64,000 nt of DNA from NCBI GenBank assembly GCA_963777665.1, contig CAVZRJ010000001.1, forward strand, positions 744,001-808,000, written 5' to 3'. Below are positions 35,146 through 44,448 of this stretch, piece by piece (position 1 is the first letter of the stretch; each line of letters opens with the position of its first letter). A program made the position numbers and the translations under genes. This DNA is from Bog-756 sp963777665 (GTDB taxonomy: Bacteria > Actinomycetota > Acidimicrobiia > Acidimicrobiales > RAAP-2). The notes below the pieces were generated by a model. The model was not told the origin of the DNA and did not search any database. It was given only the letters and a program-made list of their open reading frames with translations.

Positions 35146-36466
35146 TGCACTCGCGGACCCGACGCCTCGGTCGCGCCCGGCGACCGAGCTCGGTCCGGCT
35201 CATCCGGATCCTGACCGTCACCGTCTTCCTCCAGTGGCTGGGCGCGACCTCGATCGTGCCCATGCTGCCCGTCTACATCCGGCGCCTCGGTGGCTCCGAC
35301 CTCCTGGCCGGTCTGGTCATGGCCTCGTTCTTCGCCGCCGGCGTGCTCTTCCAGTACCCGCGCGGGCGGGTTGCCGACCGGATCGGCCGCCGCCCCGTGC
35401 TCGTCGGCGGGCTGGTCATCTACGGCATCGCCAGCCTGGCCTTCCTCGCCCCCATCGCCCCGGCCATGGCCATCCTGCTCCGGGGCCTGCAGGGTCTCGG
35501 AGCAGGAGCGGCGGCCGTGGCCGCGCTGGCGATGGTGTCGGGCGCCGTCGCCGTCGAGCGCCGGGGACGGGCCTTCGCCTCCATCTACGCCGGCAGAGCT
35601 CGCCGGCATGGCCGTCGGCCCGCTCATCGGGAGCCATCGTCGGAGCGCACCACATGTGGGTCGATGTTCCTCGGCTCGGGGATCGTGGCCTTCGTCGCCT
35701 GCATCCCGGCGCTGCGCATCTCCGAGCCGCCGGCGAGTCGCTGCGCCGCGGACGCCCGCGCCAGCGCCGGCCGGTCCCCCGTCCCGATCGCTCGCGATCG
35801 CGTGGCAGCCGGCCGATGACCGGTGCGCTCATCGCTGGCAGCCGCCCTCGGCCTCACCACCGGGGTCTACGACATCTGCTGGACGTTGCTCCTCGTGGCT
35901 CGCGGCGCGGCCGGGTGGCAGATCGGGATCTCGTGGACGATGTTCGCGGTCCCGTTCGTACTCGCTCGCCAAACCGAGCGGCTGGCTGGCCGACCACATG
36001 GACCGTCGGGTCCTGGTGCTCGGCGGCCTCGGTCTGGCCATGGCTCTTCTGCGCCATCATACCCGTTCATCCGAAGCGTGCCGGCCCTCATCGTGCTCGG
36101 CGCCATCGAGGCGCTCGGATTCGCCGCCGCCATGCCCTCGCTGCAGTCGCTGCTGACCCAGGGGTCGGCCGAGTCCGAGGTCGGACGCGATCCAGGGCAT
36201 GTTCGCGACGACCCAGACGGCCTGCACCGCGGTGTCGGCCGCGGCCTGCGCCGGCGCCGCGTTCGCCGTACGGACCGTGGCTGCCGTTCGTCACCGTCGC
36301 CTCGATCACCGTCGTCGCCCTCGCCGTGGCCGGCCTGGTCTGGCGCACGGTGGCCGGCCGGGTCCGCCACCCGGCGCCTCGCCGTCTCCCGTCGGCGGGA
36401 CGACTGCATCCGTCACGGACGCGACTGCGCCGCGACCCGCCGTCGTCGGTCAGCCGACCGGGGTGA
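35142..36466 (+). pseudogene. MFS transporter, many frameshifts
   Basis: Membrane segments and the MFS motif A region (YPRGRVADRIGRRPVLVGG) show a drug-efflux type major facilitator. The frame changes near 35595, 35635, 35663, 35960, 36046, 36065, 36189 and 36268; most are explained by one extra base. Stitched together, the transmembrane segments follow in normal order (for example WQIGISWTMFAVPFVL, PALIVLGAIEALGFAAAMPS). This density of same-sign indels points to sequence error more than natural decay. Confidence 0.7.
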
Positions 36467-36873
36467 CCGGGGTCAGCGTCGAGGTGCAGTAGGCGCAGCG
36501 GGTGGCCTGGCCTCGGGCACCTTGGACAGGCACTCGGGGCACTCCCGGACCGGGTCCTCGCTCGGGCGTCCGACCCAGCCGCTTCATCAGGTGGTTGACC
36601 GGCTTGATCACCAGGAAGAAGAGCACCGCGGCCACGATGACGAAGTTGAGCAGGGCGGTGAGCACGTCGCCGTAGAAGATCTTCGAGCCGTGGACGGTCA
36701 CGGTCAGCGAGTTGAACTGGGTGCTGCCCGCCGAAGACGGCCTTGATCAGCGGCGTGATGATGTCGCGGGTGAGGGCGGTGACCACCCCGGTGAAGGCGG
36801 CGCCGATGACCACGGCCACGGCCAGGTCGAGCAGGTTCCCCCGCAGCAGGAACTCCTTGAACTCCTTGATCAT
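36450..36873 (-). pseudogene. mscL: large-conductance mechanosensitive channel MscL, frameshifted
   Basis: The N-terminus MIKEFKEFLLRGNLLDLAVA and the first transmembrane helix with VIGAAFTGVVTALTRDIITP are typical MscL. An extra base near 36727 shifts the frame before the periplasmic loop; the second helix (LLNFVIVAAVLFFLVIKPVN) follows in another frame. Two further shifts affect the C-terminal tail, which carries CPEC and CAYC pairs like a zinc ribbon. MscL releases solutes upon osmotic downshock. The ATG at 36873 is used. Confidence 0.8.
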
Positions 36874-36934
36874 GGCGTGACTCTCTCCGTGTCGGACCGG
36901 GCACGCCCCCGCGGCGCACCGCCCCGGTCGGACT

Positions 36935-37447
36935 CTACGGCGACGACTGCCCCCGCCGCTCGGGCAGGCCGGCGTGGACCGACGCCAGCCACCGACCGGT
37001 CGACTGGACCTGGCACACGGCCGACGGCGGCCCGCAGCAGCCAGTCGATGACCTCGCGGTTGTCGGCGTCGGCCGGGACCTCGCCACCAGGCCCCGCCGC
37101 GGGTGGTCCTGGGTGACCCGCCACCCCTCGGGGACCGGCAGGCCCGAGATCGCGGAGGCGCCAGGCGACCCGCGGGCCCGAGGCGTGCTGGAGCCCGACC
37201 GTGGTGGCCTTGGCCGGCCCGTCCTCCTGGGCGCTGCCCGGGCATCCAGGTGACGACCGGCACCTTGTGGGTCGAGCCCCCGAGGAAGGCGAACGGACCC
37301 GGCGGCGGGTGGCTCGTGCTCCTCGTCGATGACCGGCTCGATGTTGATCCAGCCGGTGCCGCCCGCCTGCACCAGCGCCATCTGGGCCGAGCAAGTCGGG
37401 TCGTCGTGGGCGACGAAGCCGAGCTCGGCCGGCCGGGACCGGCTCAT
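36935..37447 (-). pseudogene. conserved protein of unknown function, several frameshifts
   Basis: Reading across frames gives a protein of about 170 residues beginning SRSRPAELGFVAHDDPTCSA and containing GWINIEPVIDEE, FLGGSTHKVPVVTWMPG and PVPEGWRVTQDHPRRG. No family was recognised. The start ATG at 37447 overlaps the stop of the LLM oxidoreductase gene (ATGA), so both belong to one operon. Confidence 0.5.
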
Positions 37448-38345
37448 GTCTGGAGGTCGACGACCGCGCCGGCCAGGGCCTCGAGCTCGGACCGCCACGA
37501 GTCGGGCAGCCGCCAGCGGCCGGACCACGAACTTGGAGAACCCCACCTCGAGGAAGGCCTCGAGGAACCGCCGGAGCGCCGTCCAGTCCGGCCGGGACCA
37601 CCGTCCGTCGGGTCGACCCCCTTGCGGGCCGCGACCGAGCGCGGCCAGCATCGTCGGGTCGAGCGGGCCGGCGGCGTAGGCGAGCGAGACACCGAAGTGC
37701 TCGCGGGCTGATCTCCCGGCCGGCCGCGTGCCGCGGCCTCGTCGATCGACCACCCGGGCGGCGGCCACCTCGGCCGGGGTGCAGGACGACGGCAGCCACC
37801 CGTCGGCGTACCGCCCGCACCGCTCGAGGGCGGCCGGCAGCATGCCGCCGGTCCAGAACTCGAGCGGCTCCTGGAGCGGGAGCGGCGACAGCGTCACCCC
37901 CTCGAAGTCGCCCACCGCACCGTGGTGGTCCACGGTCTCGCCGGCCCACAGGCGCCGCAGCACGGGGAAGGCCTCCTCCATCCAGCGACCCTTCTCGGAC
38001 GCCCGGCACCCCGACGGCTCCCGACCTCCGGGGGCTGGGCGCAGACCGGGCACGAAGGTGACCAGGAGCCGGCCGGCCGAGAGCCGGTCGAGGGTGGCCA
38101 GCTGCTTGGCCAGCCGGACCACGTTGCGGCCGGGCAGGAGCATGGTCGTCCCGAGCTTGAGGCGCGGGTTGTGGGCGGCGGCGAAGGCCAGGGCGACCAG
38201 CGGGTCGAGCGGTCGGCGCGGTCAGCACCTCGGGGAGCCAGATCGAGTCGAAGCCGAGCTCGTCGAGGTCGTCGACCAGGCCGGCCGAGGCCCGCCGGGT
38301 CGCCGCCGGCGTCACCCCGATGCCGACCCCGATCCGGACCTTCAC
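37444..38345 (-). pseudogene. LLM-class flavin-dependent oxidoreductase, several frameshifts
   Basis: A luciferase-like monooxygenase fold is visible in fragments: VRIGVGIGVTP at the start, LDELGFDSIWLPEVL, VVRLAKQLATLDRLSAGRLL, EFWTGGMLPAALERCGRYADGW, and a C-terminal FLEAFLEVGFSKFVVRP. Family members use F420 or FMN. The GTG at 38345 overlaps the stop of the nitroreductase gene (GTGA). At least three indels break the frame, as in the neighbours. Confidence 0.7.
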
Positions 38346-39045
38346 CCTGCCTCCAGCGCCGGGCCGTCGAACCGGTCGACCGTGGCGAACTGCTCGACCG
38401 GCGCTCGCCGGAGCCGGGTGGGCTGGTCGACCGGGATGGCCGAGGGCCAGCACGCCGGCAGACGAGTGTGGGTGTCGGGCACGCCGAGGAGGTCGATCAC
38501 CGCGGCCTCGTCGCGCACCACCATGGTGGTCATCACCCCGGCCAGCCCCTCGGCCCGGGCGGCCAGCAGGATGCTCCAGGCGAAGGGGTAGATGGAGGCG
38601 CCGCCGACCATGCGTGTAGTGGTCGGCGTCCCGGTCGACGGTGGCCAGGCGGGTGAGGTCGGCCAGCAGCACCAGCATCGACGGGCACCTCGTCGAAGTG
38701 CTCGGCGAACCCGCCGGGACCGGCGGCGGCCGCGGCGGCGATCTCGCGCGGCGCCGCCGACCGCCTGCGCGCTCGAGCTCGCGGTCGGTGACCACGGCCC
38801 ACGGGGTCAGTCCGGCCGCCGACCTGGGCCAGGTACTCGTACCACCCGGGCAGGTAGCATGTCGCGCAGCGGCCGACGGAGGACCGGGTCGCTGGACCAC
38901 CACGACCCGCCAGGCCTGGCGGTTGCCCCCGTTCGGGGCGAACCGGGCCGTGTCCAGGATCCGGTAGACGGTGGCGTCGTCGACCGGGCTCGTCGGTGAA
39001 CTCGCGGACCGCACCGGTGGTCCGGAGCGCCTCGGTCAGCTCCAC
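38342..39045 (-). pseudogene. nitroreductase family protein, several frameshifts
   Basis: The start (GTG 39045) gives ELTEALRTTGAVREFTD, the flavin-binding N-terminus of nitroreductases. It is followed in other frames by TVYRILDTARFAPNGGNRQ and AWRVVVVQ, and by a C-terminus VGGASIYPFAWSILLAARAEG with GVMTTMVV. Such enzymes reduce nitro groups or quinones with FMN, or F420 in actinobacteria. It overlaps the peroxiredoxin end and the LLM gene, so an oxidoreductase operon is inferred. Confidence 0.7.
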
Positions 39046-39551
39046 GTGCCGTCGCCTGCCGGGTCTAGAGGGCGCGCGAGGACGGCGTCGGCGGCGCTCA
39101 CCGTCAGTCCGGGACCCGGCTCGACGTAGCAGTGCGGTCACCACGCCGTCCTCGATGACCATGGCGTAGCGCTGGGACCGGGTGCCGAGACCGAAGGCGC
39201 TGCCGTCCATCTCCAGCCCGACCGCCGCGGTGAACGCCCCGTTGCCGTCGGCCAGCATCAGCACCGAGTCACCGACCTTCTGGGCTTCGCCCCAGGCGCC
39301 CATCACGAAGGGGTCGTTGACCGAGATGCAGGCCACGGTCGTCGACCCCCTTGGCCGTCAGCTCCTCGTGGCGCAGCACGTAGCTCGGGCAGGTGGTAGT
39401 CCGAACAGGTCGGGGTGAATGCCCCGGGCACCGCGAACAGGACCACCTTGCCGGTTCCCAGCACCTCGCCGGTCTGCACGCGGGCCGGTCCGTTCGGTTC
39501 CGGGCGCATGACCTCGACGTCCGGAATCCTGTCGCCAACGGCGATGGTCAT
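39036..39551 (-). pseudogene. peroxiredoxin (Prx5/AhpE-like), frameshifted
   Basis: The start MTIAVGDRIPDVEVMRPEPN leads to the peroxidatic cysteine motif PGAFTPTCS. Extra bases near 39391 and 39344 move the frame before CISVNDPFVMGAWGEAQKVG and MLADGNGAFTAAVGLEMDGS, and one more near 39128 precedes the C-terminus. This is the Prx5 subgroup, which reduces peroxides using thiol partners. The end is uncertain because the last shift decides between two stops. Confidence 0.75.
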
Positions 39552-39668
39552 GGGGGGTCTCCTTGCGATCGATCCCGGTATTCGGGCCGGGCGGCCGTGC
39601 ACCACGACTGGCGGCGCGTCCGCAGCATACGGTTCGCGGCCTGCCGACCGCCCACCCTCCTGGCGCGG

Positions 39669-40595
39669 CTAGGGGCGCACGGCGACCTCGGGGAGCACCG
39701 CCGCCCCGAACCGCTCGATCGCGGCCAGGTGTGCGTCCCTGGTGTCCCCGGGCAGGGCCACGGTCACCCAGTGCACCCCGATGCCCGCGAGCTCCCGGAT
39801 GGACTCGACCACCCGCTCCTCGTCGACCGGTGCCCCGCCCATCGACAACCCGGCAGGGCTGAAGCAGACGGTCAGCGGCTCCGTACGGCCCACCGTCTCA
39901 GCGTGGGTCCGGGCGTAGTCGAGGGACGCCGCCAGGTCGTCGACCGACTCGAGCCGAGCGGTGCGGGTGCGTACGGCCAGGCGGGCCGGATTCGGGAACG
40001 GGCACCACCCGTCCGCCCGCTCGACCGCGCGGCGGATCGCACGGCGGCTGTTGCCCCCGATCCAGAGCGGGGGGCGCGGACGCTGGCGGGGCCGAGGCAG
40101 CATGGTGTTGCCGGAGGCCTGGTAACCCGACCCGTCGAACACGACGGACTCGCCGGACCACGCCGCGTCGAGTGCCGCCAGGGCCTCGTCCATCCGGTCG
40201 TTGCGATCGTCGAAGCCGGCGCCCAGCGCCTCGAACTCCGGCTTGAGGTACCCGCTCCCCAGGCCGATGATGGTCCGGCCACCACTCAGCACGTCGAGCG
40301 TTGCGATCCCCTTGGCGGCGAGGAACGGGTTGCGGTAGGGCAGGACGAAGAGATGGGTGTGCAGCCCGATGACCGAGGTGGCCGCGCCTGCGAAGGCGAG
40401 GGTCACCAGGGGGTCGAGCGCGTGATGGCCTCCGTGCTCGAGCCAGGGGTCCGCCGGAAAGGGGTGATCGGTGATGAACACGGCTCCGAAGCCGGCCGTT
40501 TCCGCAGCGGCGGCCAGCTCGCCGACGGCCCCCGGGGAGAGGAACTCCTCCCCCAGGTCGACCCGGTGGGTGGGGAGCCCGTAGGAGACACGCAC
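39669..40595 (-). CDS. LLM-class F420-dependent-type oxidoreductase
   Basis: 308 residues from GTG 40595. The luciferase-like fold shows VSYGLPTHRVDLG, GFGAVFITDHPFPAD, LAFAGAATSVIGLHTHLFVLPYRNP and KGIATLDVLSGGR, then GSGYLKPEFEALG and PPLWIGGNSRRAIRRA. Many actinobacterial members of this subgroup use coenzyme F420. The substrate is unknown. It is 10 bases from the CrtC-like gene upstream on the same strand and probably co-transcribed. The frame is intact, in contrast to the damaged block just before it. Confidence 0.82.
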   Translation of the reverse strand: MRVSYGLPTHRVDLGEEFLSPGAVGELAAAAETAGFGAVFITDHPFPADPWLEHGGHHALDPLVTLAFAGAATSVIGLHTHLFVLPYRNPFLAAKGIATLDVLSGGRTIIGLGSGYLKPEFEALGAGFDDRNDRMDEALAALDAAWSGESVVFDGSGYQASGNTMLPRPRQRPRPPLWIGGNSRRAIRRAVERADGWCPFPNPARLAVRTRTARLESVDDLAASLDYARTHAETVGRTEPLTVCFSPAGLSMGGAPVDEERVVESIRELAGIGVHWVTVALPGDTRDAHLAAIERFGAAVLPEVAVRP

Positions 40596-40605
40596 CTGCG
40601 GGAGG

Positions 40606-41550
40606 CTACTCCCCGCCAACCCCCGAACCGGGCTGGCACCACTCGATCCAGCCGGTCCCGACCCGGCCGTCGCTCGCGGTGAGCCTGCACACCGCCCGCG
40701 GGAATCGACTGACCCGGCCGTCGGGCGCCTCGAGCACCAGCGGACCGAAGGCCAGGGGCTCGATGGCCAGGTCGAGCCCGCCGGGCTCGACGCGGGCCCG
40801 GGCGCGACGGGGCAGCCCGTGCTCCCCGAGCTCCTCGGTGACCGCCAGCGCCTCGACGGACGCCACCGGACCGCCGGAGCGCTGGAGATACCCGAAGGCC
40901 AGCGGGTGGCCGGGGATCCGGATGTCGGCCGCGTGCACCCGGGAGCCATCGTCCAGACGGCCGGCAAGCCAGCACCAGCCGAAGGCCCACCAGTCGCGCA
41001 CCCCCCAGGAGTGGTCGCGCTGTCCGTGGCCCTCGACGGTCAGCACCTCGTCGCCGACGGTCACCGTGCCCCCGACCAGGCACGGCACCTCGTAGCGGGT
41101 GGTCAGGTCGTAGTGGTAGGGCACTCCGTCGGTCCGCCAGGTGAGGTCGAGCGAGAGCGTGGTCGGGGTGCCCGCTTCGCCCCGGTAGACGGCGGCCGGG
41201 TCGGCCAACACGGCTGCAGGCGCGCTCCCCTGCAGGCGCATCCGGACCAGCGGCGACTCGACCACGCCGTCGATGGCGTACCCCTCCGACCGGAGAATCA
41301 GGCCGCTGCCCCCACCCACGGGGAGGTCATAGGCGACCGAGGACACCAGCGGCCGGTCCGTGCCCACCACCATGGTCGTCCACCAGGTCACCCCGAGGTT
41401 GGGGTAGAGCCCGATGCGCACATACCCGGCCACCGCCCCCTCCGCCGAGACGAAGTCGAGATAGTGGGACTCGTTCCAGAGCGGGTCGGCCTCCGGTGGG
41501 TGTCGCCCCTCGTCAGCCGGGTCCACGACATGGGCATCGGTCTCGGGCAC
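40606..41550 (-). CDS. CrtC/AttH-like lipocalin-type protein
   Basis: 314 residues. The motif GHGQRDHSWGVRDWWAFGWCW, followed by HAADIRIPG and FGYLQRSGG, is typical of the hydroxyneurosporene hydratase (CrtC)/AttH-like superfamily, whose members form two lipocalin-like beta barrels and hydrate or cyclise terpenoids. In actinobacteria many such proteins occur outside carotenoid clusters with unknown substrates. Here the neighbour is an LLM oxidoreductase, suggesting joint action on a hydrophobic compound. The catalytic role is inferred. Confidence 0.65.
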   Translation of the reverse strand: MPETDAHVVDPADEGRHPPEADPLWNESHYLDFVSAEGAVAGYVRIGLYPNLGVTWWTTMVVGTDRPLVSSVAYDLPVGGGSGLILRSEGYAIDGVVESPLVRMRLQGSAPAAVLADPAAVYRGEAGTPTTLSLDLTWRTDGVPYHYDLTTRYEVPCLVGGTVTVGDEVLTVEGHGQRDHSWGVRDWWAFGWCWLAGRLDDGSRVHAADIRIPGHPLAFGYLQRSGGPVASVEALAVTEELGEHGLPRRARARVEPGGLDLAIEPLAFGPLVLEAPDGRVSRFPRAVCRLTASDGRVGTGWIEWCQPGSGVGGE

Positions 41551-41735
41551 GGGTCCTCCTCGAAATTTTGTGGTCGCGCCCTTCCATCATGGCAACACCG
41601 GCACTATCGTCGGCGAGCGAAGCATCCCGGGTCGCATGGCTCCTGGCGGAGTTCGTGCCGTCCGGCTCGCGGCCATCCGTTCCCACCCGTCTCCCGGGTG
41701 TCCCCCCGACCGACGTGCGATACCAGGCGGTGCCG

Positions 41736-43529
41736 ATGATCCGGAGAGCACGCACACTTGGGGCGCTCGTCGTCCTGGCGTCCGGGCTGGTCGTGAGTGG
41801 GCCGATCCTCGGCGGGGGCTCTGCCCGGGCTGGCGGCTACGGGCAGATCACCGTCTCGCCCGCGGCGCAACCGGTGTTCGGCATGGACGCGCCGGATCCC
41901 AACGTGGTCCTCGACGGCTCGACCTACTACGCCTTCACCACCGGTACCGACCTCGGGAACAGCCTCCAGGCGCTCGTCGACACCTCGGGCTCGCCGCTCA
42001 CCGGGTGGGGGCCCTATACGACCACCGGCTACGGCTCGACCGCGCTCCCCGACCCCCCGTCCTGGGAGACGCCGGGCACCCAGACCTCACCGGGCGTCTT
42101 CCACTGGGACGGCCAGTGGCTCATGTACTACGACGCTGCCACCAACGGCCAACCCGGGGACAGCGGGGCGGACTGTCTCTCGGTTGCCACCGCGGCCACC
42201 CTCACCCCGACGGACCCGGTCTTCACCGACACCTCGACCGGGCCGCTGCTCTGCCAGCCGGCGCTGGGTGGGGCCATCGACCCGAGCCCGTTCGTCGACC
42301 AGGCGACCGGCCTCCCCTACCTCATCTGGAAGTCGAACGACGGCGGTTCCGGCCAGCCCGCCGAGCTCTGGTCGCAGCAGCTCAGTCCCGATGGCCTCTC
42401 GTTGGTCGGGGCACGCCACCTCCTGATCACTCAGGACACGGCGCAGTTCCCCTGGGAGACCACGGTCGAGAACCCGGACATGGTCCAGGTCGGGGCGACC
42501 TACTTCCTCACCTTCTCGGCAGGTGCCTGGGATTCGGCGAACTACGGCGAAGCCTTTGCGACCTGCGACGGACCGGTCGGACCGTGCTCCCAGACCCAGG
42601 CCGCGCCCTTCCTCACCTCCTACAGCGGGGCCTCCGGTCCCGGAGGTGGGTCGTTCTTCCAGGACGCGAGCGGCAACTGGTACCTCGCCTACGCGGCATG
42701 GCAACCCGGGTGCACCAGCTACACCGGGAACGGCTGCGTGGGCGCGAGGCAGCTCTTCATCGCACCGGCCACGTTCTCCCCCGTGCCCCTTGCTGCGCCC
42801 GTGGTCGGCATGGCGGCCACGCCGAACGGCGACGGCTACTGGCTGGCCGACGCGTCGGGCGCTGTGACGGTCCACGGCGCGGCCCGCTTCTTCGGGTCGA
42901 TGGCCGGCCAGTCGCTCAACGCCCCGATCAGCCACATCGTCGCTACGCCGGACGGCGGGGGGTACTGGTTGGTGGCGGCCGACGGCGGCACCTTCGCCTT
43001 CGGCGACGCCGGCTTCTACGGCTCGATGGGTGGCCGGAGCCTCAACGCGCCGGTCGTGTCGCTCGCCCCGACACCGGACGGACGCGGCTACTGGCTGGTG
43101 GCCGCGGACGGCGGCATCTTCGCCTTTGGCGACGCCGCCTTCCGCGGCTCCATGGGCGGGCACCACCTCAATCGGCCGGTGGTCGGGATCGCCGCCGACG
43201 CCGCGAGCGGCGGGTACTGGTTGGTGGCCACGGACGGTGGGATCTTCGCGTTCGACGCGCCGTTCTACGGCTCGACCGGTGCCCTCAGGCTCGCCGAGCC
43301 GGTCAACGGGATGTCGGTCGGTGCCAACGCCGCGGGGTACCGCTTCGTGGCCTCCGACGGTGGGATCTTCGCGTTCGGAGGCGCCGCCTTCCGCGGATCG
43401 ATGGGTGGTCGCCCGCTCAACGCGCCGATCATGGGCATGGCCACCGACGCCGCCACCGGCGGGTACTGGCTGGTGGCCGCAGACGGCGGGATCTTCTCCT
43501 TCGGCGCGCCGTTCTACGGCGCCGACTGA
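41736..43529 (+). CDS. secreted GH43-like protein with C-terminal YWLVAADGG repeats
   Basis: 597 residues. ATG 41736 begins a signal peptide (MIRRARTLGALVVLASGLVV). Residues about 45-350 form a five-bladed GH43-type fold: MDAPDPNVVLDGSTYYAF with the general-base Asp region, then AIDPSPFVDQATG and TTVENPDMVQVGATYFL with a likely catalytic Glu. The last 240 residues hold six repeats of about 40 residues with the core GYWLVAADGGIFAFGDA and FYGSMGG. The repeats are common in Acidimicrobiia surface proteins. Arabinan or xylan cleavage is possible but unproven. Confidence 0.75.
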   Translation: MIRRARTLGALVVLASGLVVSGPILGGGSARAGGYGQITVSPAAQPVFGMDAPDPNVVLDGSTYYAFTTGTDLGNSLQALVDTSGSPLTGWGPYTTTGYGSTALPDPPSWETPGTQTSPGVFHWDGQWLMYYDAATNGQPGDSGADCLSVATAATLTPTDPVFTDTSTGPLLCQPALGGAIDPSPFVDQATGLPYLIWKSNDGGSGQPAELWSQQLSPDGLSLVGARHLLITQDTAQFPWETTVENPDMVQVGATYFLTFSAGAWDSANYGEAFATCDGPVGPCSQTQAAPFLTSYSGASGPGGGSFFQDASGNWYLAYAAWQPGCTSYTGNGCVGARQLFIAPATFSPVPLAAPVVGMAATPNGDGYWLADASGAVTVHGAARFFGSMAGQSLNAPISHIVATPDGGGYWLVAADGGTFAFGDAGFYGSMGGRSLNAPVVSLAPTPDGRGYWLVAADGGIFAFGDAAFRGSMGGHHLNRPVVGIAADAASGGYWLVATDGGIFAFDAPFYGSTGALRLAEPVNGMSVGANAAGYRFVASDGGIFAFGGAAFRGSMGGRPLNAPIMGMATDAATGGYWLVAADGGIFSFGAPFYGAD

Positions 43530-43563
43530 GCGAGCGGCCCGGGGAGCGGTTGCCGTCGCTCGA

Positions 43564-44448
43564 TCAGTTGTGCTTCCAGGTGACCGTGAACCCTCCGCCC
43601 GATGGGGTGAGTGCAGACGGGGATGCCTTCACGACTGTCCCGGTAGAGGAGACCATGGTGATCTGGTGCACCGACAGTCCGGAGGCGGAGATACTCTTCC
43701 CGCTGACGGACGCACCGGAGAAGGGGATCGTGCCGAAATCGGCCAACGGGAGGATCGCGCAGGGCGTCGCCGAGGAGCAGGGAGCCTCGACGATCCACTC
43801 CCCGGAGGAATTGAGTGGCGTCGTCGTGGCGACCTGGGTGGTGTTGAACGACCACCCCCGTGTGGTGTTGGAGATGGTCAGCATGTAGGTCGTTCCCACG
43901 CGGGACACGTGGGCGCCGATGGCGTTCCCGGGCGACACTGGATAGAGACTCTTCGAGAGGTATATGACTTTCTGCGGGTACATCTCGTACCAGGCGTAGT
44001 AGTTCGGGGTTCCGGTCGGCTTGCCTGCCATCCGGGTGCAGTCGGAGTCGGTCCCGATCTGCTGGACCGTGGGATCGCCCGCAGAGAACCCGTCGATGCC
44101 CACCCAGAACGAGGCCTGTTGGACCTGGTTGACCGGGCACTTCACCGCAGGCTGCTTCCAGCTGCCCGAGACGGTCTTCAGTCCTGCTCCGGTGACCGCG
44201 TAGCCCGCCCAGTTCGTCGACGTCGACTTGCTGCCGTTCGTGGACAGGCCGTGCACGGGCTCCTCGAGAGACGACGCCGAATGGGCGGCACTCCGGGCCG
44301 GGACCGCCCCGACTGACGCAACCACCGCGGACGACAGACCAAGGCCTGCCACCAGCGCCACCGCACTGGCTCGACGCACGCCGCTCGAGCAGCGGGGACC
44401 TGCGGCCGGGTGCCGGCCGCGCAGCTTACGTGCCGGTGCCCGTTCCAT
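43564..44448 (-). CDS. secreted G1-family glutamic endopeptidase (eqolisin)
   Basis: 294 residues from ATG 44448, with a signal segment (ASAVALVAGLGLSSAVVASVG). The mature domain has the eqolisin signatures STNWAGYAV, GSWKQP, ASFWVGIDG, a catalytic-type glutamine at VQQIGTDSDC (129/130) and GEWIVEAP with the catalytic-type Glu221. Eqolisins are acid proteases of fungi and some bacteria. The gene overlaps the end of the putative anti-sigma gene by 23 bases, so it belongs to the sigma/anti-sigma operon and is likely controlled by that ECF factor. Confidence 0.82.
   Translation of the reverse strand: MERAPARKLRGRHPAAGPRCSSGVRRASAVALVAGLGLSSAVVASVGAVPARSAAHSASSLEEPVHGLSTNGSKSTSTNWAGYAVTGAGLKTVSGSWKQPAVKCPVNQVQQASFWVGIDGFSAGDPTVQQIGTDSDCTRMAGKPTGTPNYYAWYEMYPQKVIYLSKSLYPVSPGNAIGAHVSRVGTTYMLTISNTTRGWSFNTTQVATTTPLNSSGEWIVEAPCSSATPCAILPLADFGTIPFSGASVSGKSISASGLSVHQITMVSSTGTVVKASPSALTPSGGGFTVTWKHN

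Noticed and set aside
35142..36466. Programmed ribosomal frameshifting in the MFS gene
   Set aside because: Many shifts occur, without slippery sequences or structures, and neighbouring unrelated genes show the same damage; sequence error is more economical.
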